DNA of 64,000 bases. Origin: Mucilaginibacter sp. SJ (GTDB taxonomy: Bacteria; Bacteroidota; Bacteroidia; Sphingobacteriales; Sphingobacteriaceae). Below the pieces are notes generated by a model. That model was not told where the DNA came from. It ran no database searches and worked only from the letters and a program-made list of their open reading frames with translations. The stretch lies in contig NZ_CP118631.1 of the NCBI RefSeq assembly GCF_028993635.1, forward strand, positions 1,178,001 to 1,242,000. Direction: 5' to 3'. Shown here piece by piece: positions 48,432 to 57,193 of the stretch; position 1 is the first letter of the stretch, and each line of letters opens with the position of its first letter. Made by a program: the position numbers and the translations under genes.

Positions 48432-48462
48432 AAGACCTGTCACTATTTGAGTAACAGGCCTT
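48432..48462 (-). terminator. Terminator of the DUF4097-type gene
   Basis: On the minus strand AAGGCCTGT(T)ACT pairs with AGT(G)ACAGGTCTT around a short loop, and a run of seven T follows. It lies 24 bases after the stop at 48486 and separates this gene from promoter copy 3. Confidence 0.8.
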
Positions 48463-48485
48463 CGTAATATCCCTTATTATTGTTA

Positions 48486-49523
48486 TTAGTTTACAGTAAG
48501 GTTTATCCTGTTGCTGCCTCTAACTTCAACAAGCGAGCCACCTCCGTTAAGTTTACCTTCTACCCTTTCTTTATCCTTGCTACCTGAAAAATTGTCGGCA
48601 AGGTTTGTTTCTATCTTATCAGCCCGCAAATCAAGATTAAGACCTTGTTTTGATGGCAACTGCAGATCAACACGACCCGAGCTTACATCAATTTTAATAA
48701 ATTTACCTACGCTGACAAATTGTGCGTGAAAACTGCCGGCACTTGTTGAAGCATCGAGGCTACACGACAAATCAGTGAGGTTAATGCTGCCACCTGATGT
48801 GCCTGTAATGAAATCGCCATCAATTTTACTGCCGCTGATACTGCCGCCGCTGGTCGTAGCTTTGATATCTCCCTTTAAACCATCGAGATGCAAAGAACCG
48901 CCAGATGTTTCAAGTTTGATACGCCCCATGCAATTACGGGCCTCAATACTGCCGCCCGATGTTTGAAGATCAATATTTTCTTTTGAATCGCTCACGTGGA
49001 TACTGCCGCCTGAAGTACGACCTTTGATAGTGCCGGTAATTTTATCCAGGTGTAAGCTGCCACCACTGGTTTCAAACTGTTGTGCACCTGTTAGATTATC
49101 CAAATGGATACTGCCTCCGCTGGTATTCAGATTGGTTGCCACATTGCCGGGTACATACACACGGAACGAGATACTTAATGATTTTTTCCAGTCCCAGTTG
49201 CCATCGTGCTTGCTTTTGGCTTTGGCGTGCAGCTCTCCGCCGTTAACATCAACACTCAGATCATAATTTTCATCAAGGCGCTTTTTGATCTCTTCTTTAG
49301 AAAGATCGCCATTGCCATTATTACCTTGTATAAAAACCTCAACTCTTGGTTCCTGGCCCGATGCGCCGCTAACAGTAATACTGCCGCCCGATGTATTAAC
49401 AAATACATTTTTCACAGCCTGTCCTGATAATGATTTGGTGAGATATGGTGTTTTCTGATTATTTTGTGCAAAAACGCTGCTGCCTGCACAGGCAACAAAT
49501 AACACAAGTAAATACTTTTTCAT
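48486..49523 (-). CDS. DUF4097-type beta-repeat surface protein
   Basis: A 345-residue secreted protein placed inside the ABC array but transcribed separately. The start at 49523 gives a clean signal peptide (MKKYLLVLFVACAGSSVFAQ); an in-frame ATG at 49568 adds 15 odd residues. From about residue 100 it repeats a roughly 20-residue unit with the signature TSGGSI or TSGGSL (for example NTSGGSIHLDNLTG, ETSGGSLHLDKITG) some eight times, predicting a right-handed beta-solenoid. The C-terminal part is polar. Such DUF4097 adhesin-like proteins occur widely in Bacteroidota with unknown roles. Terminators lie on both sides, so it is an independent unit. Confidence 0.88.
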   Translation of the reverse strand: MKKYLLVLFVACAGSSVFAQNNQKTPYLTKSLSGQAVKNVFVNTSGGSITVSGASGQEPRVEVFIQGNNGNGDLSKEEIKKRLDENYDLSVDVNGGELHAKAKSKHDGNWDWKKSLSISFRVYVPGNVATNLNTSGGSIHLDNLTGAQQFETSGGSLHLDKITGTIKGRTSGGSIHVSDSKENIDLQTSGGSIEARNCMGRIKLETSGGSLHLDGLKGDIKATTSGGSISGSKIDGDFITGTSGGSINLTDLSCSLDASTSAGSFHAQFVSVGKFIKIDVSSGRVDLQLPSKQGLNLDLRADKIETNLADNFSGSKDKERVEGKLNGGGSLVEVRGSNRINLTVN

Positions 49524-49630
49524 AATAATGATCTTTGGTTTATATATACAAGACCAGGCGTTTAGCAAATACGTTGCATGGTGCTGAAAATAAATTCAGA
49601 CTACCTAATAATGACAGCACATCATAAAAA

Positions 49631-49650
49631 AGCCCGTGGGGACACGGGCT
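49631..49650 (-). terminator. Terminator of the P15-P12 unit
   Basis: AGCCCGTG (49631-49638) pairs with CACGGGCT (49643-49650) around a GGGA loop. On the minus strand TTTTTT follows. It lies 63 bases after the P12 stop. Confidence 0.88.
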
Positions 49651-49668
49651 CGGGGTATATTCTATTTC

Positions 49669-49712
49669 TTCAACTGCTACTGCAAACTGCCACTGCTATC
49701 TGCAAACTGATC
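49669..49712. repeat. ACTGC-word direct repeats after P12
   Basis: Short direct repeats of CAACTGC, TACTGC, AAACTGCC and ACTGCTATCTGCAAACTG run up to the P12 stop. There is no inverted partner. It is the same word family as in the half-type spacers. Confidence 0.65.
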
Positions 49713-52088
49713 TCATTCGCTTCTCAAACTCCTGATAGGATTTGCAAGCGCTGCCTTTAACGATTGAAAACTAATGGTAACCACGGCAATAACAAATGTA
49801 AGCAAAGCCGCCAAAGCAAAGATCCACCAATGCAAAGGTGTTTTGTAAGCGAAACTTTGCAGCCATTTATCCATGCTGTAATAACCTAAGGGGATAGCTA
49901 TCACAGTAGCTAATAACACCGGTTTCAGCAGATCTTTTGATATCAGGATAAGGATATTTTGTACCGATGAACCCAATACTTTACGGACTCCGATTTCCTT
50001 GGTACGTTTCGCTGCGGTAAACGAGGCTAAACCAAATAAACCCAAACAGGCAATAAAGATGGCCAAGCCAGAAAATATGCTTAACATGGTTTGCTGCCTG
50101 ATATCGTTGCGATAGGTGGTATCAAATTGCTGGTCAAGAAAGCTGTACTCAAACGGATAAACAGGAGCGACTTCGGCATAAATGTTTTTGATAGCAGCCA
50201 AACCGGCCTGGACATTTCCGGGTTTTAGTTTGATCACGGCTACGCGCCTGTCGTCGCTTGGCGATATCACCAGGGCATCCATGTTTTCTTTAAGTGAAAG
50301 GAAGTTAAAATCTTCCACTACACCGATGATGGTGCGGCGACTACTATCACGCACTGTATTTTTAATCCATTTACCGATAGCCTGCTGCGGCGTAAAGCCC
50401 AGTTCTTTAGCCGCTGTACGGTTGATCAATACCGAATTCGTAGTATCGGTAGCAAACTGCGGTGAAAAATCCCTGCCGGCGATAATTTTCAGGCCAAAGG
50501 TTTTAACATATTCAAAGTCGGCAAATTCCGACCTCGATTTGAATGTTTCATGCTGACCTTCAACCTCAAAGCCCTGCATATCAAAAAAGCCGCCCGGTTC
50601 GCCCGACATCAGGGATACCGACTTCACATAGTCCGAATTTTGCAGCTGGTGTTTAAATGTTTGCATGTGATCATAGATATCGTTATTATCAATCTTCACA
50701 ATAACGGTTTGCTCCTTGTCATAACCCAATGATTTGTTTTTCACATATCGCATCTGGTTAACGATCACGATAGTGCCAATAATAAGCAACACCGAAATAC
50801 TGAACTGGAACACCACCAGCGATTGCCTGAAAAATGAGCCGCCTTTACCTAATTTAAGCTTACCTTTTAAAGCCTCAATGGGCGAAAATGCCGACATGAA
50901 TATAGCCGGATAGCTTCCGGCAAGGAAACCCACAAATAAAATAACGCCTAAAAGAAACAGGTAAATCGGCGCACTGTTCCAAGATACAGTGAGCGCATAC
51001 CCAAGCAAGCTATTGTATGATGGCATCAGCAAGAGTAACAAACCAATAGAAAGGGCGCATGAAATTAGCGCCAGCAAAATAGATTCGCCGATGAACTGCC
51101 ACACCAGATGATTTCTTAATGCGCCTAAAACCTTGCGCATCCCTACTTCTTTTGAACGTTCGACAGCGCGGATAGTGGCCAGGTTCATAAAATTGATACA
51201 GGCAATGATCATGATGAGCACCGCTATCGAAATAAAGATGAATACCACAGTTTTATCCCCATGTTTTACATTATCAAACGACGAGGCATTTTCAAAATAG
51301 ATATCCTTAAACGGTCTTAAGCTCAGGTTAAATTTAGTACCAAAACGCTGCATATCCTTGCCCATGTACTTATCCATAAACTGCGGAAAGCGGCTTTCCA
51401 AGGCAGCCGGGCTGCTATGCTCATTCAATAACAGGTAAACAAAAAGGCTATTGTTAATCCATACATTAAAACCCTGATCGCGGGTGTAATTGGATATTGG
51501 CATCACCAGGTCAAAATCAAGGTGCGAGTTGGAAGGCACATCTTTGGCAATACCTGTTACCTTTAATTGCAGTTGTTTATCCATCTGTACCACCTTGCCC
51601 ATGGCATTATCAATATTGCCGAAATATTTTTTGGCTGTGGTTTCAGTTAGCACCACGCTACCCGGGTGGTTTAATGCTGAAGTAGCATCTCCCCTCAGCA
51701 ACGGGAAAGTAAAGAGGCTAAAAAAGTTGGAATCAACCGCGTAAACCTTTTTTTCGTTGAACGATTTTTCGCCAAAAGAAACCAGGTTATTTCGTGGAGA
51801 AACGCGCACTGCCATCTTGATATCCTGCGGATAATCATTCAGCATGGCGGGGGCGTAAGGTCCCGAGAGGTAAGATGTGGGGGCTTTCGACTTATCAAAG
51901 CCGCGCATCACTCTGTAAATATTTTTGCCCTGCTTATGAAAATTATCCACGCTAAACTCATTCATAATATACAGGAATATCATGAGGCAAACGGTTATAC
52001 CCATAGTTAATCCCAAAATGTGGATCAGCGAAAATGCCTTATTCCTATAAAGGTTTCGCCATGCTGTTTTTATGTAGTTACGTATCAT
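49713..52088 (-). CDS. ABC permease P12 (subfamily C), last of its group
   Basis: A two-halved FtsX/MacB permease of 791 residues, starting MIRNYIKTAWRNLYRNK. Subfamily C marks are weaker than in its neighbours: NEFSVDNFHKQ after TM1, KDIYFENASSFDNVKHGDK before TM2, and ATIRAVERSKEVGMRKVLGALR (about 313), where TAR reads TIR. Half one ends SAFSPIEALKG and half two opens SLVVFQFSISVLLIIGT. TAAKRTKEIGVRKVLGSS is at about 697, with TAAKR for AEQR. The C-terminus is ANPIRSLRSE, intermediate between the SLRSE ending of P1-P11 and the SLKNE ending of P13-P16. A strong terminator follows. Confidence 0.94.
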   Translation of the reverse strand: MIRNYIKTAWRNLYRNKAFSLIHILGLTMGITVCLMIFLYIMNEFSVDNFHKQGKNIYRVMRGFDKSKAPTSYLSGPYAPAMLNDYPQDIKMAVRVSPRNNLVSFGEKSFNEKKVYAVDSNFFSLFTFPLLRGDATSALNHPGSVVLTETTAKKYFGNIDNAMGKVVQMDKQLQLKVTGIAKDVPSNSHLDFDLVMPISNYTRDQGFNVWINNSLFVYLLLNEHSSPAALESRFPQFMDKYMGKDMQRFGTKFNLSLRPFKDIYFENASSFDNVKHGDKTVVFIFISIAVLIMIIACINFMNLATIRAVERSKEVGMRKVLGALRNHLVWQFIGESILLALISCALSIGLLLLLMPSYNSLLGYALTVSWNSAPIYLFLLGVILFVGFLAGSYPAIFMSAFSPIEALKGKLKLGKGGSFFRQSLVVFQFSISVLLIIGTIVIVNQMRYVKNKSLGYDKEQTVIVKIDNNDIYDHMQTFKHQLQNSDYVKSVSLMSGEPGGFFDMQGFEVEGQHETFKSRSEFADFEYVKTFGLKIIAGRDFSPQFATDTTNSVLINRTAAKELGFTPQQAIGKWIKNTVRDSSRRTIIGVVEDFNFLSLKENMDALVISPSDDRRVAVIKLKPGNVQAGLAAIKNIYAEVAPVYPFEYSFLDQQFDTTYRNDIRQQTMLSIFSGLAIFIACLGLFGLASFTAAKRTKEIGVRKVLGSSVQNILILISKDLLKPVLLATVIAIPLGYYSMDKWLQSFAYKTPLHWWIFALAALLTFVIAVVTISFQSLKAALANPIRSLRSE

Positions 52089-52190
52089 TAGTTCACTTGT
52101 TCATTAGTTCATTGGTACTTATCGCTTACTTTTATCTGCCTGCTGGCCTGTATCTGCTACTTCAAACTGCTGCTGCTATCTGTCAACTAA
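52089..52190. repeat. Half-type word repeat between P13 and P12
   Basis: GTTCACTTGTTCATTAG words at the P12 side are followed by CTGCCTGCTGGCC, CTGCTACTTC and AAACTGCTGCTGC words towards the P13 stop. There is no complementary arm. Confidence 0.65.
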
Positions 52191-52192
52191 TT

Positions 52193-54616
52193 TTATTCAT
52201 TTTTCAAACTCCTCACCGGGTTGGCCAGTGCCGCCTTGATGGATTGAAAGCTGATGGTTACAAAAGCGATCAACACGGCCAAAACCGCAGCCAATACTAC
52301 CACCCACCATTGTATGTTTTGCCTGTACGCAAAGCCCTGCAACCATTGCTGCATGGCGACCCAGGCAACCGGAATGGCTATTACTATTGCTATCATTACC
52401 AGTTTGATAAAATCTTTTGACAGCATACCTACTATAGCGCCTACATTAGCGCCAAGTACTTTACGGATGCCTATCTCCTTAGTGCGCTGTTCGGCCGCAT
52501 ATGCAGCAAGGCCAAACAAACCTAAACAGGCTATCACAATTGTTAAACTTGTAAATATGATGAATATGGTACCCATCCGCTGTTCCGCACGGTACGATGA
52601 ATCAAAATCGTCATCCATAAACGAATATTCAAACTCCTTACCCGGTTTTATAGATTTCCATTTGTCGCTGATCATGGCCATAAGTGCGGTGATATTAGCG
52701 GTATTTACTTTTACACTTAAGGCGCCGGTATCCTGCCCGTACATTAATATCACCGGGCTTACATTATTACGCAGCGAAGCGAAATTAAAATCCTTAATAA
52801 CACCTACTATATGATATTCTTTAAACGTTTTGGCCATATTGTCCATAGGCAAAAACATGGATTTGTTAAGCGGGTCACGTACGCCCATCAGTTTCGCCGC
52901 TGTTTCATTAATGATCATGGCCGCCGAATCGGTAGGCATCTGGTTTGAGAAATTACGGCCTTTGGTTAGTTTTATGCCGAGGGTTGGCAGATAGTTATCG
53001 TCAACTACCCAGGTTTGTGCAAGCACTGCTTTTTTAGGGTCGAGCCCGCGTTCCTGGAAAACGCTGCTGCTGTTCCTGTAATCAGAAGTTGGCAAAAAGC
53101 CTGTCATGGTTACGCCCATTACGCCTGGCAATTGCTTTACTTCATCTCTTAACACCTTGCTCTTGTCGCCGAGGTCATACACACCATGAATCACCAATAC
53201 CTGGCTGCGGTTATAACCAAGATCTTTATTCTGAATATATTTAAGCTGATTATAGATCACCAGTGTACCAATGATGAGCACTATCGATATAAAAAACTGG
53301 AACACCACCAATGAGCTCCTTAACATTCCGCCCTTAAAGCCAGAGGAAAGCTTGCCTTTTAAAACATCAATTGGCTGAAATGCCGAAAGAAAAAACGCGG
53401 GATATGAGCCAGCCAGGAAGCCAATCACCAAAACTATTACCAGCAAAGCAGGAATCAGCCAAACCAATGAGCCCATATTAAGCTCCATGGTTTTACCCGC
53501 TATATTATTGAATACCGGCAGCAGAAAATAAGCCATCAGCATGGCTATTACTGTAGCAATAAACGTTACCATGATAGACTCAGACAGGAACTGGGCAATA
53601 AGCGACTGACGCCTTGAACCAAGTACCTTACGAACCCCTACCTCCCGGGCCCGGTTTGCAGAACGGGCGGTTGAAAGGTTCATGAAGTTTACACAGGCTA
53701 TCAGTAAGATAAAAATAGCAACCGCTCCAAAAATGTACACGTACTGAATGTTCCCGTTATGATCAAGCTCCGACACAAGATTTGATTTGAGGTGGATATC
53801 CTTCAATGGCATAAGACTCAGCTGGTATTTGTTGCCGGCTCCTTCAAACGAATCAAAAGTAAGATGTAAGATACTCTGCAATTGCGGACCCGCATATTTG
53901 TGCATTAATGCAGGAAACTTGGCTTCAAACTTTTTGGCATCCACACCAGGTTTTAGTAATACATAGGTATTGAAATTATTGCTGAACCATGCCCCATCTT
54001 TGCTTTCCGCGTTTGACGCCATCGACAGGAAAAAATCGTAATGAAAATGCGATTGCCTGGGCAGGTCTTTAATTACACCGGTAACCTTATAAAGCAGCTT
54101 TTCATCAAACGTAAAAGTTTTACCTACAACCTGCGTAGTATTAAAATAACGTTTAGCTGTACTTTCAGTAATGACAACGGTATTAGGTTCAACAAGCGCC
54201 TTCTTAGGATCGCCTGCTACCATTGGCAGGGTGAATACATCAAACAAGGTGGAATCGGCCAGCACCATTCGGTTTTCATGAATAGTTTGATTGCCTTTTT
54301 TTACATTATAACCTCCGCGCATCAAAAAACGGCAGGCACGCTCAACCTCAGGGTAGTCATTTTGAAAGGCGGCACTTAACGGAGCAGGCGCACAGGCATA
54401 ACTTTGATCGATACCGCCAAATTTAATCTGCATATTGGCGCGATAGATCCTGTCGGCCTTAACATTGAACTTGTCATAGCTCAGCTCATCTACCACATAA
54501 AATACGATGAGCAAACACGTAGCCAGCCCAAGGGCCAAACCAAACACATTAATTGTGGTGAAACCCCCATTTTTTTTCAATGTGCGAAAAGCAGTTTTAA
54601 GATAATTTCTGATCAT
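52193..54616 (-). CDS. ABC permease P13 (subfamily C)
   Basis: A two-halved FtsX/MacB permease of 807 residues, starting MIRNYLKTAFRTLKKNGG. It is the obvious sister of P14: both share KTAFRTL, LGLALGLATCL at TM1 and DELSYDKFN, and KDIHLKSNLVSELDHNGNI matches P14's TDIHLHSNRTGELGSNSSA before TM2. The coupling helix is STARSANRAREVGVRKVLGSRR (about 324). Half one ends SAFQPIDVLKG; half two opens SLVVFQFFISIVLIIGT. AEQRTKEIGIRKVLGAN is at about 713. The C-terminus is ANPVRSLKNE. A tandem duplication is the simplest origin. Confidence 0.94.
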   Translation of the reverse strand: MIRNYLKTAFRTLKKNGGFTTINVFGLALGLATCLLIVFYVVDELSYDKFNVKADRIYRANMQIKFGGIDQSYACAPAPLSAAFQNDYPEVERACRFLMRGGYNVKKGNQTIHENRMVLADSTLFDVFTLPMVAGDPKKALVEPNTVVITESTAKRYFNTTQVVGKTFTFDEKLLYKVTGVIKDLPRQSHFHYDFFLSMASNAESKDGAWFSNNFNTYVLLKPGVDAKKFEAKFPALMHKYAGPQLQSILHLTFDSFEGAGNKYQLSLMPLKDIHLKSNLVSELDHNGNIQYVYIFGAVAIFILLIACVNFMNLSTARSANRAREVGVRKVLGSRRQSLIAQFLSESIMVTFIATVIAMLMAYFLLPVFNNIAGKTMELNMGSLVWLIPALLVIVLVIGFLAGSYPAFFLSAFQPIDVLKGKLSSGFKGGMLRSSLVVFQFFISIVLIIGTLVIYNQLKYIQNKDLGYNRSQVLVIHGVYDLGDKSKVLRDEVKQLPGVMGVTMTGFLPTSDYRNSSSVFQERGLDPKKAVLAQTWVVDDNYLPTLGIKLTKGRNFSNQMPTDSAAMIINETAAKLMGVRDPLNKSMFLPMDNMAKTFKEYHIVGVIKDFNFASLRNNVSPVILMYGQDTGALSVKVNTANITALMAMISDKWKSIKPGKEFEYSFMDDDFDSSYRAEQRMGTIFIIFTSLTIVIACLGLFGLAAYAAEQRTKEIGIRKVLGANVGAIVGMLSKDFIKLVMIAIVIAIPVAWVAMQQWLQGFAYRQNIQWWVVVLAAVLAVLIAFVTISFQSIKAALANPVRSLKNE

Positions 54617-54619
54617 TAT

Positions 54620-54696
54620 ATTAAGTTCATTGGTTCAATTGTTCATTAGTTCATTGGTATCAAGCTGTATAGCTGCTTACTGCCACTGCAAACTGC
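54620..54696. repeat. Half-type word repeat between P14 and P13
   Basis: GTTCATTGGTTCAATTG and GTTCATTAGTTCATTGG, then TCAAGCTGTATAGC, then CTGCCACTGCAAACTGCC up to the P14 stop. It is nearly identical along its whole length to the spacer at 57120-57193. Confidence 0.8.
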
Positions 54697-57117
54697 CTAC
54701 TCGTTTTTAAGGCTATTAACCGGGTTTGCCAATGCTGCTTTTATAGATTGGAAACTTACTGTAGCCACAGCTATTATTATAGCTACTACGCCTGCCAGCG
54801 CCAGCACCCACCATTGTATACTGATGCGGTAAGCGAAATCCTGCAGCCATTTGTTCATTAAATACCAGGCTAAAGGGGTTGTAATGGCTATGGAGATCAA
54901 TACCAGCTTTATAAAATCTTTGGATAAGGTATTCACTATGGCAGATACACTTGCACCGAGTACTTTACGGATCCCGATTTCTTTGGTGCGTTGTTCTGCA
55001 GCATAAGCGGCTAAGCCAAACAAGCCAAGGCAGGCAATGGAAATAGCCAGCACCGTAAATATGATGGATATGGTGCCGGTACGCTGCTCAGCACGATAAT
55101 TAGCATCAAAATCCTGATCCATAAAAGAATAGCTAAACTGGCTTTGGGTCATGCCCTGCCATTTGCTTTTTATCTGATCGACGAGAGCAGGTAAATTAGT
55201 TGTATTTACCCTGATACTCAGGTTTCCACTGTCTTCGTCCATTAAAAAAATCATTGGGCTGATATTTTCCCTCAGCGAGTTGAAATTAAAATCTTTAACC
55301 ACACCTATGATGTGATAAGCTTTTACATGATCACGGTTGCCATCCATATTACGGTACAGGATTTTATTGACCGGATTGGTAAAGCCTAAAAATTTAGCTG
55401 CTGTTTCATTGATCACTAATCCGGTGGAATCCGTTGACATACTTGCCGAAAAATCGCGCCCGGCAGAGATCTTCATACCCAGGGTGCTGATATAGTCCGC
55501 GTCTACCCGCCAGCTTTGCGGAAACAAAGCAGTTTTTTGATCGGCTGCCGCTTCTTTATAAAAAATGGACGTTCCCCTGTTTTTACCGGTTGGCAAATAA
55601 CCCGTCAAAGTAGCATTAACTACACCTTGGATTTGCTTTACCTCATTTTTAAAGGTTTTGGCATGGCTGCCCAATTCAAATGCATTATTGATAACAAGTA
55701 CCTGATTGCGGTTATAACCCAGGTTTTTGGTTTGAATATAATTGAGCTGGTTATAAATAACGATGGTACCAATAATGAGGAATATTGAAATAGAAAACTG
55801 GAATACAACCAGTACACTCCTAAGCCAGCTGCCTTTGAAACCGCCGGCAAGTTTACCGCTAAGCACATTAATTGGCTGAAATGCCGAAAGAAAAAAAGCA
55901 GGATATGATCCGGCAGCAAAACCTACCACCAGTACAATCAATAGTAAAGCAGGCAGCAACCAGGTTAAGGTTTGCGCGCCAACAACCAACTCCTTGCCCG
56001 ATACCTGATTAAACAGCGGCAATAAAAGTAATACAGTAAAAAACGCTATAACTGCCGCTGCCAAAGTCACCAATACCGATTCGGTTAAAAACTGGGCTAT
56101 TAAATATTTACGCGGGGAACCTAAAACCTTGCGTACACCAACCTCCCTGGCCCTGCTGGCCGAACGAGCTGTTGAAAGGTTCATAAAGTTGATGCCTGCT
56201 ATAAGTAATATGAATATGGCAATGGCCGAAAATATATAAACATACTGCGCTGAGCTATTGCTGCCCAACTCACCGGTACGGTTTGAGTGCAAATGGATAT
56301 CGGTTAAAGGAGTGAGGTTAAGCCTGAAATAACTGCCGCTTTTTTCAAAATCGGCAATATTGACGTGCAAGGCCGTTTGCATTTGCCCTTCGCTGTATTT
56401 TTTCAGCAAAGCAGCCAGTTTTTTCTCAAATAACTTATAATCTGTACCTGGTTTCAAAACCACATAGGTATTGTAGTCGCTTCTTAACCATTCGGGAGAT
56501 TTGCTATCAGGCCAGCTTATCATCGACATAAAAAAATCGAAATGAAAGTGCGATTGCTTCGGTAAATCCTTTATCACTCCTGTAATCTTTAACAATTGAT
56601 TGTTATCGATGGAGAGTGTTTTGCCTACAACGTTGGTACTGTTAAAGTACTTTTGGGCTGTAGTTTCGGTAATCACCACGGTGTTAGGCTCTTTCAAAGC
56701 CGTAGCCGGATTACCATTAATCATGGGTAGGGTAAACACGTTAAAAACCGATGGGTCGGCAAAAACGGTACCGTACTCAAGAATACTTTCGTTACCTTTT
56801 TTTACGTGGAAACCTCCTGCTGCCTTAAGCCGGGTTACTTCCTCCACCTCAGGGAGATCCGTTTTTAATGCCTGAGCCAACGGCGGCATCGCAACGGCAT
56901 AAAGTACATTATTGTTGCCAAATTTAAGATCTTCATTAACCCGGTACGTGCGATCAGCTTTCTCATTAAACCGATCATAACTCAACTCATCGGCTACGTA
57001 TAGCACAATCATAAGGCAGGTGGCCAAGCCAAGGGCCAGTCCCAATATATTTATAACCGTAAACCCCACGTTTTTGCGCAGGGTACGGAAAGCTGTTTTT
57101 AAGTAATTTTTAAACAT
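54697..57117 (-). CDS. ABC permease P14 (subfamily C)
   Basis: A two-halved FtsX/MacB permease of 806 residues, starting MFKNYLKTAFRTLRKNVG. It is sister to P13 in TM1, in the coupling helix STARSASRAREVGVRKVLGSPR (about 325) and in the SGKLAGGFKGSWLR linker after SAFQPINVLSG. Before TM2 it reads TDIHLHSNRTGELGSNSSAQ, and TM2 ends IAGINFMN where paralogues have IACINF. Half two opens VLVVFQFSISIFLIIGT; AEQRTKEIGIRKVLGAS is at about 713; the C-terminus is ANPVNSLKNE. The spacers on its two sides are near copies of each other, marking it as part of a duplicated gene-plus-spacer unit. Confidence 0.94.
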   Translation of the reverse strand: MFKNYLKTAFRTLRKNVGFTVINILGLALGLATCLMIVLYVADELSYDRFNEKADRTYRVNEDLKFGNNNVLYAVAMPPLAQALKTDLPEVEEVTRLKAAGGFHVKKGNESILEYGTVFADPSVFNVFTLPMINGNPATALKEPNTVVITETTAQKYFNSTNVVGKTLSIDNNQLLKITGVIKDLPKQSHFHFDFFMSMISWPDSKSPEWLRSDYNTYVVLKPGTDYKLFEKKLAALLKKYSEGQMQTALHVNIADFEKSGSYFRLNLTPLTDIHLHSNRTGELGSNSSAQYVYIFSAIAIFILLIAGINFMNLSTARSASRAREVGVRKVLGSPRKYLIAQFLTESVLVTLAAAVIAFFTVLLLLPLFNQVSGKELVVGAQTLTWLLPALLLIVLVVGFAAGSYPAFFLSAFQPINVLSGKLAGGFKGSWLRSVLVVFQFSISIFLIIGTIVIYNQLNYIQTKNLGYNRNQVLVINNAFELGSHAKTFKNEVKQIQGVVNATLTGYLPTGKNRGTSIFYKEAAADQKTALFPQSWRVDADYISTLGMKISAGRDFSASMSTDSTGLVINETAAKFLGFTNPVNKILYRNMDGNRDHVKAYHIIGVVKDFNFNSLRENISPMIFLMDEDSGNLSIRVNTTNLPALVDQIKSKWQGMTQSQFSYSFMDQDFDANYRAEQRTGTISIIFTVLAISIACLGLFGLAAYAAEQRTKEIGIRKVLGASVSAIVNTLSKDFIKLVLISIAITTPLAWYLMNKWLQDFAYRISIQWWVLALAGVVAIIIAVATVSFQSIKAALANPVNSLKNE

Positions 57118-57119
57118 GG

Positions 57120-57193
57120 TTCATTGGTTCAATTGTTCATTAGTTCATTGGTTTTATCAAGCTGTATAACCGCTTACAGCCACTGCAAACTGC
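57120..57193. repeat. Half-type word repeat between P15 and P14
   Basis: Same order and nearly the same bases as 54620-54696: GTTCATTGGTTCAATTG words, TCAAGCTGTATAAC, then CCACTGCAAACTGCC, running into the P15 stop. Confidence 0.8.

Noticed and set aside
52254-52814. A 186-codon plus-strand open frame antisense to permease P13, and similar antisense frames in most permeases.
   Set aside because: They recur at the same place opposite the conserved TM6-TM8 and coupling-helix codons, so they are reading-frame shadows of the conserved permease sequence, not genes.
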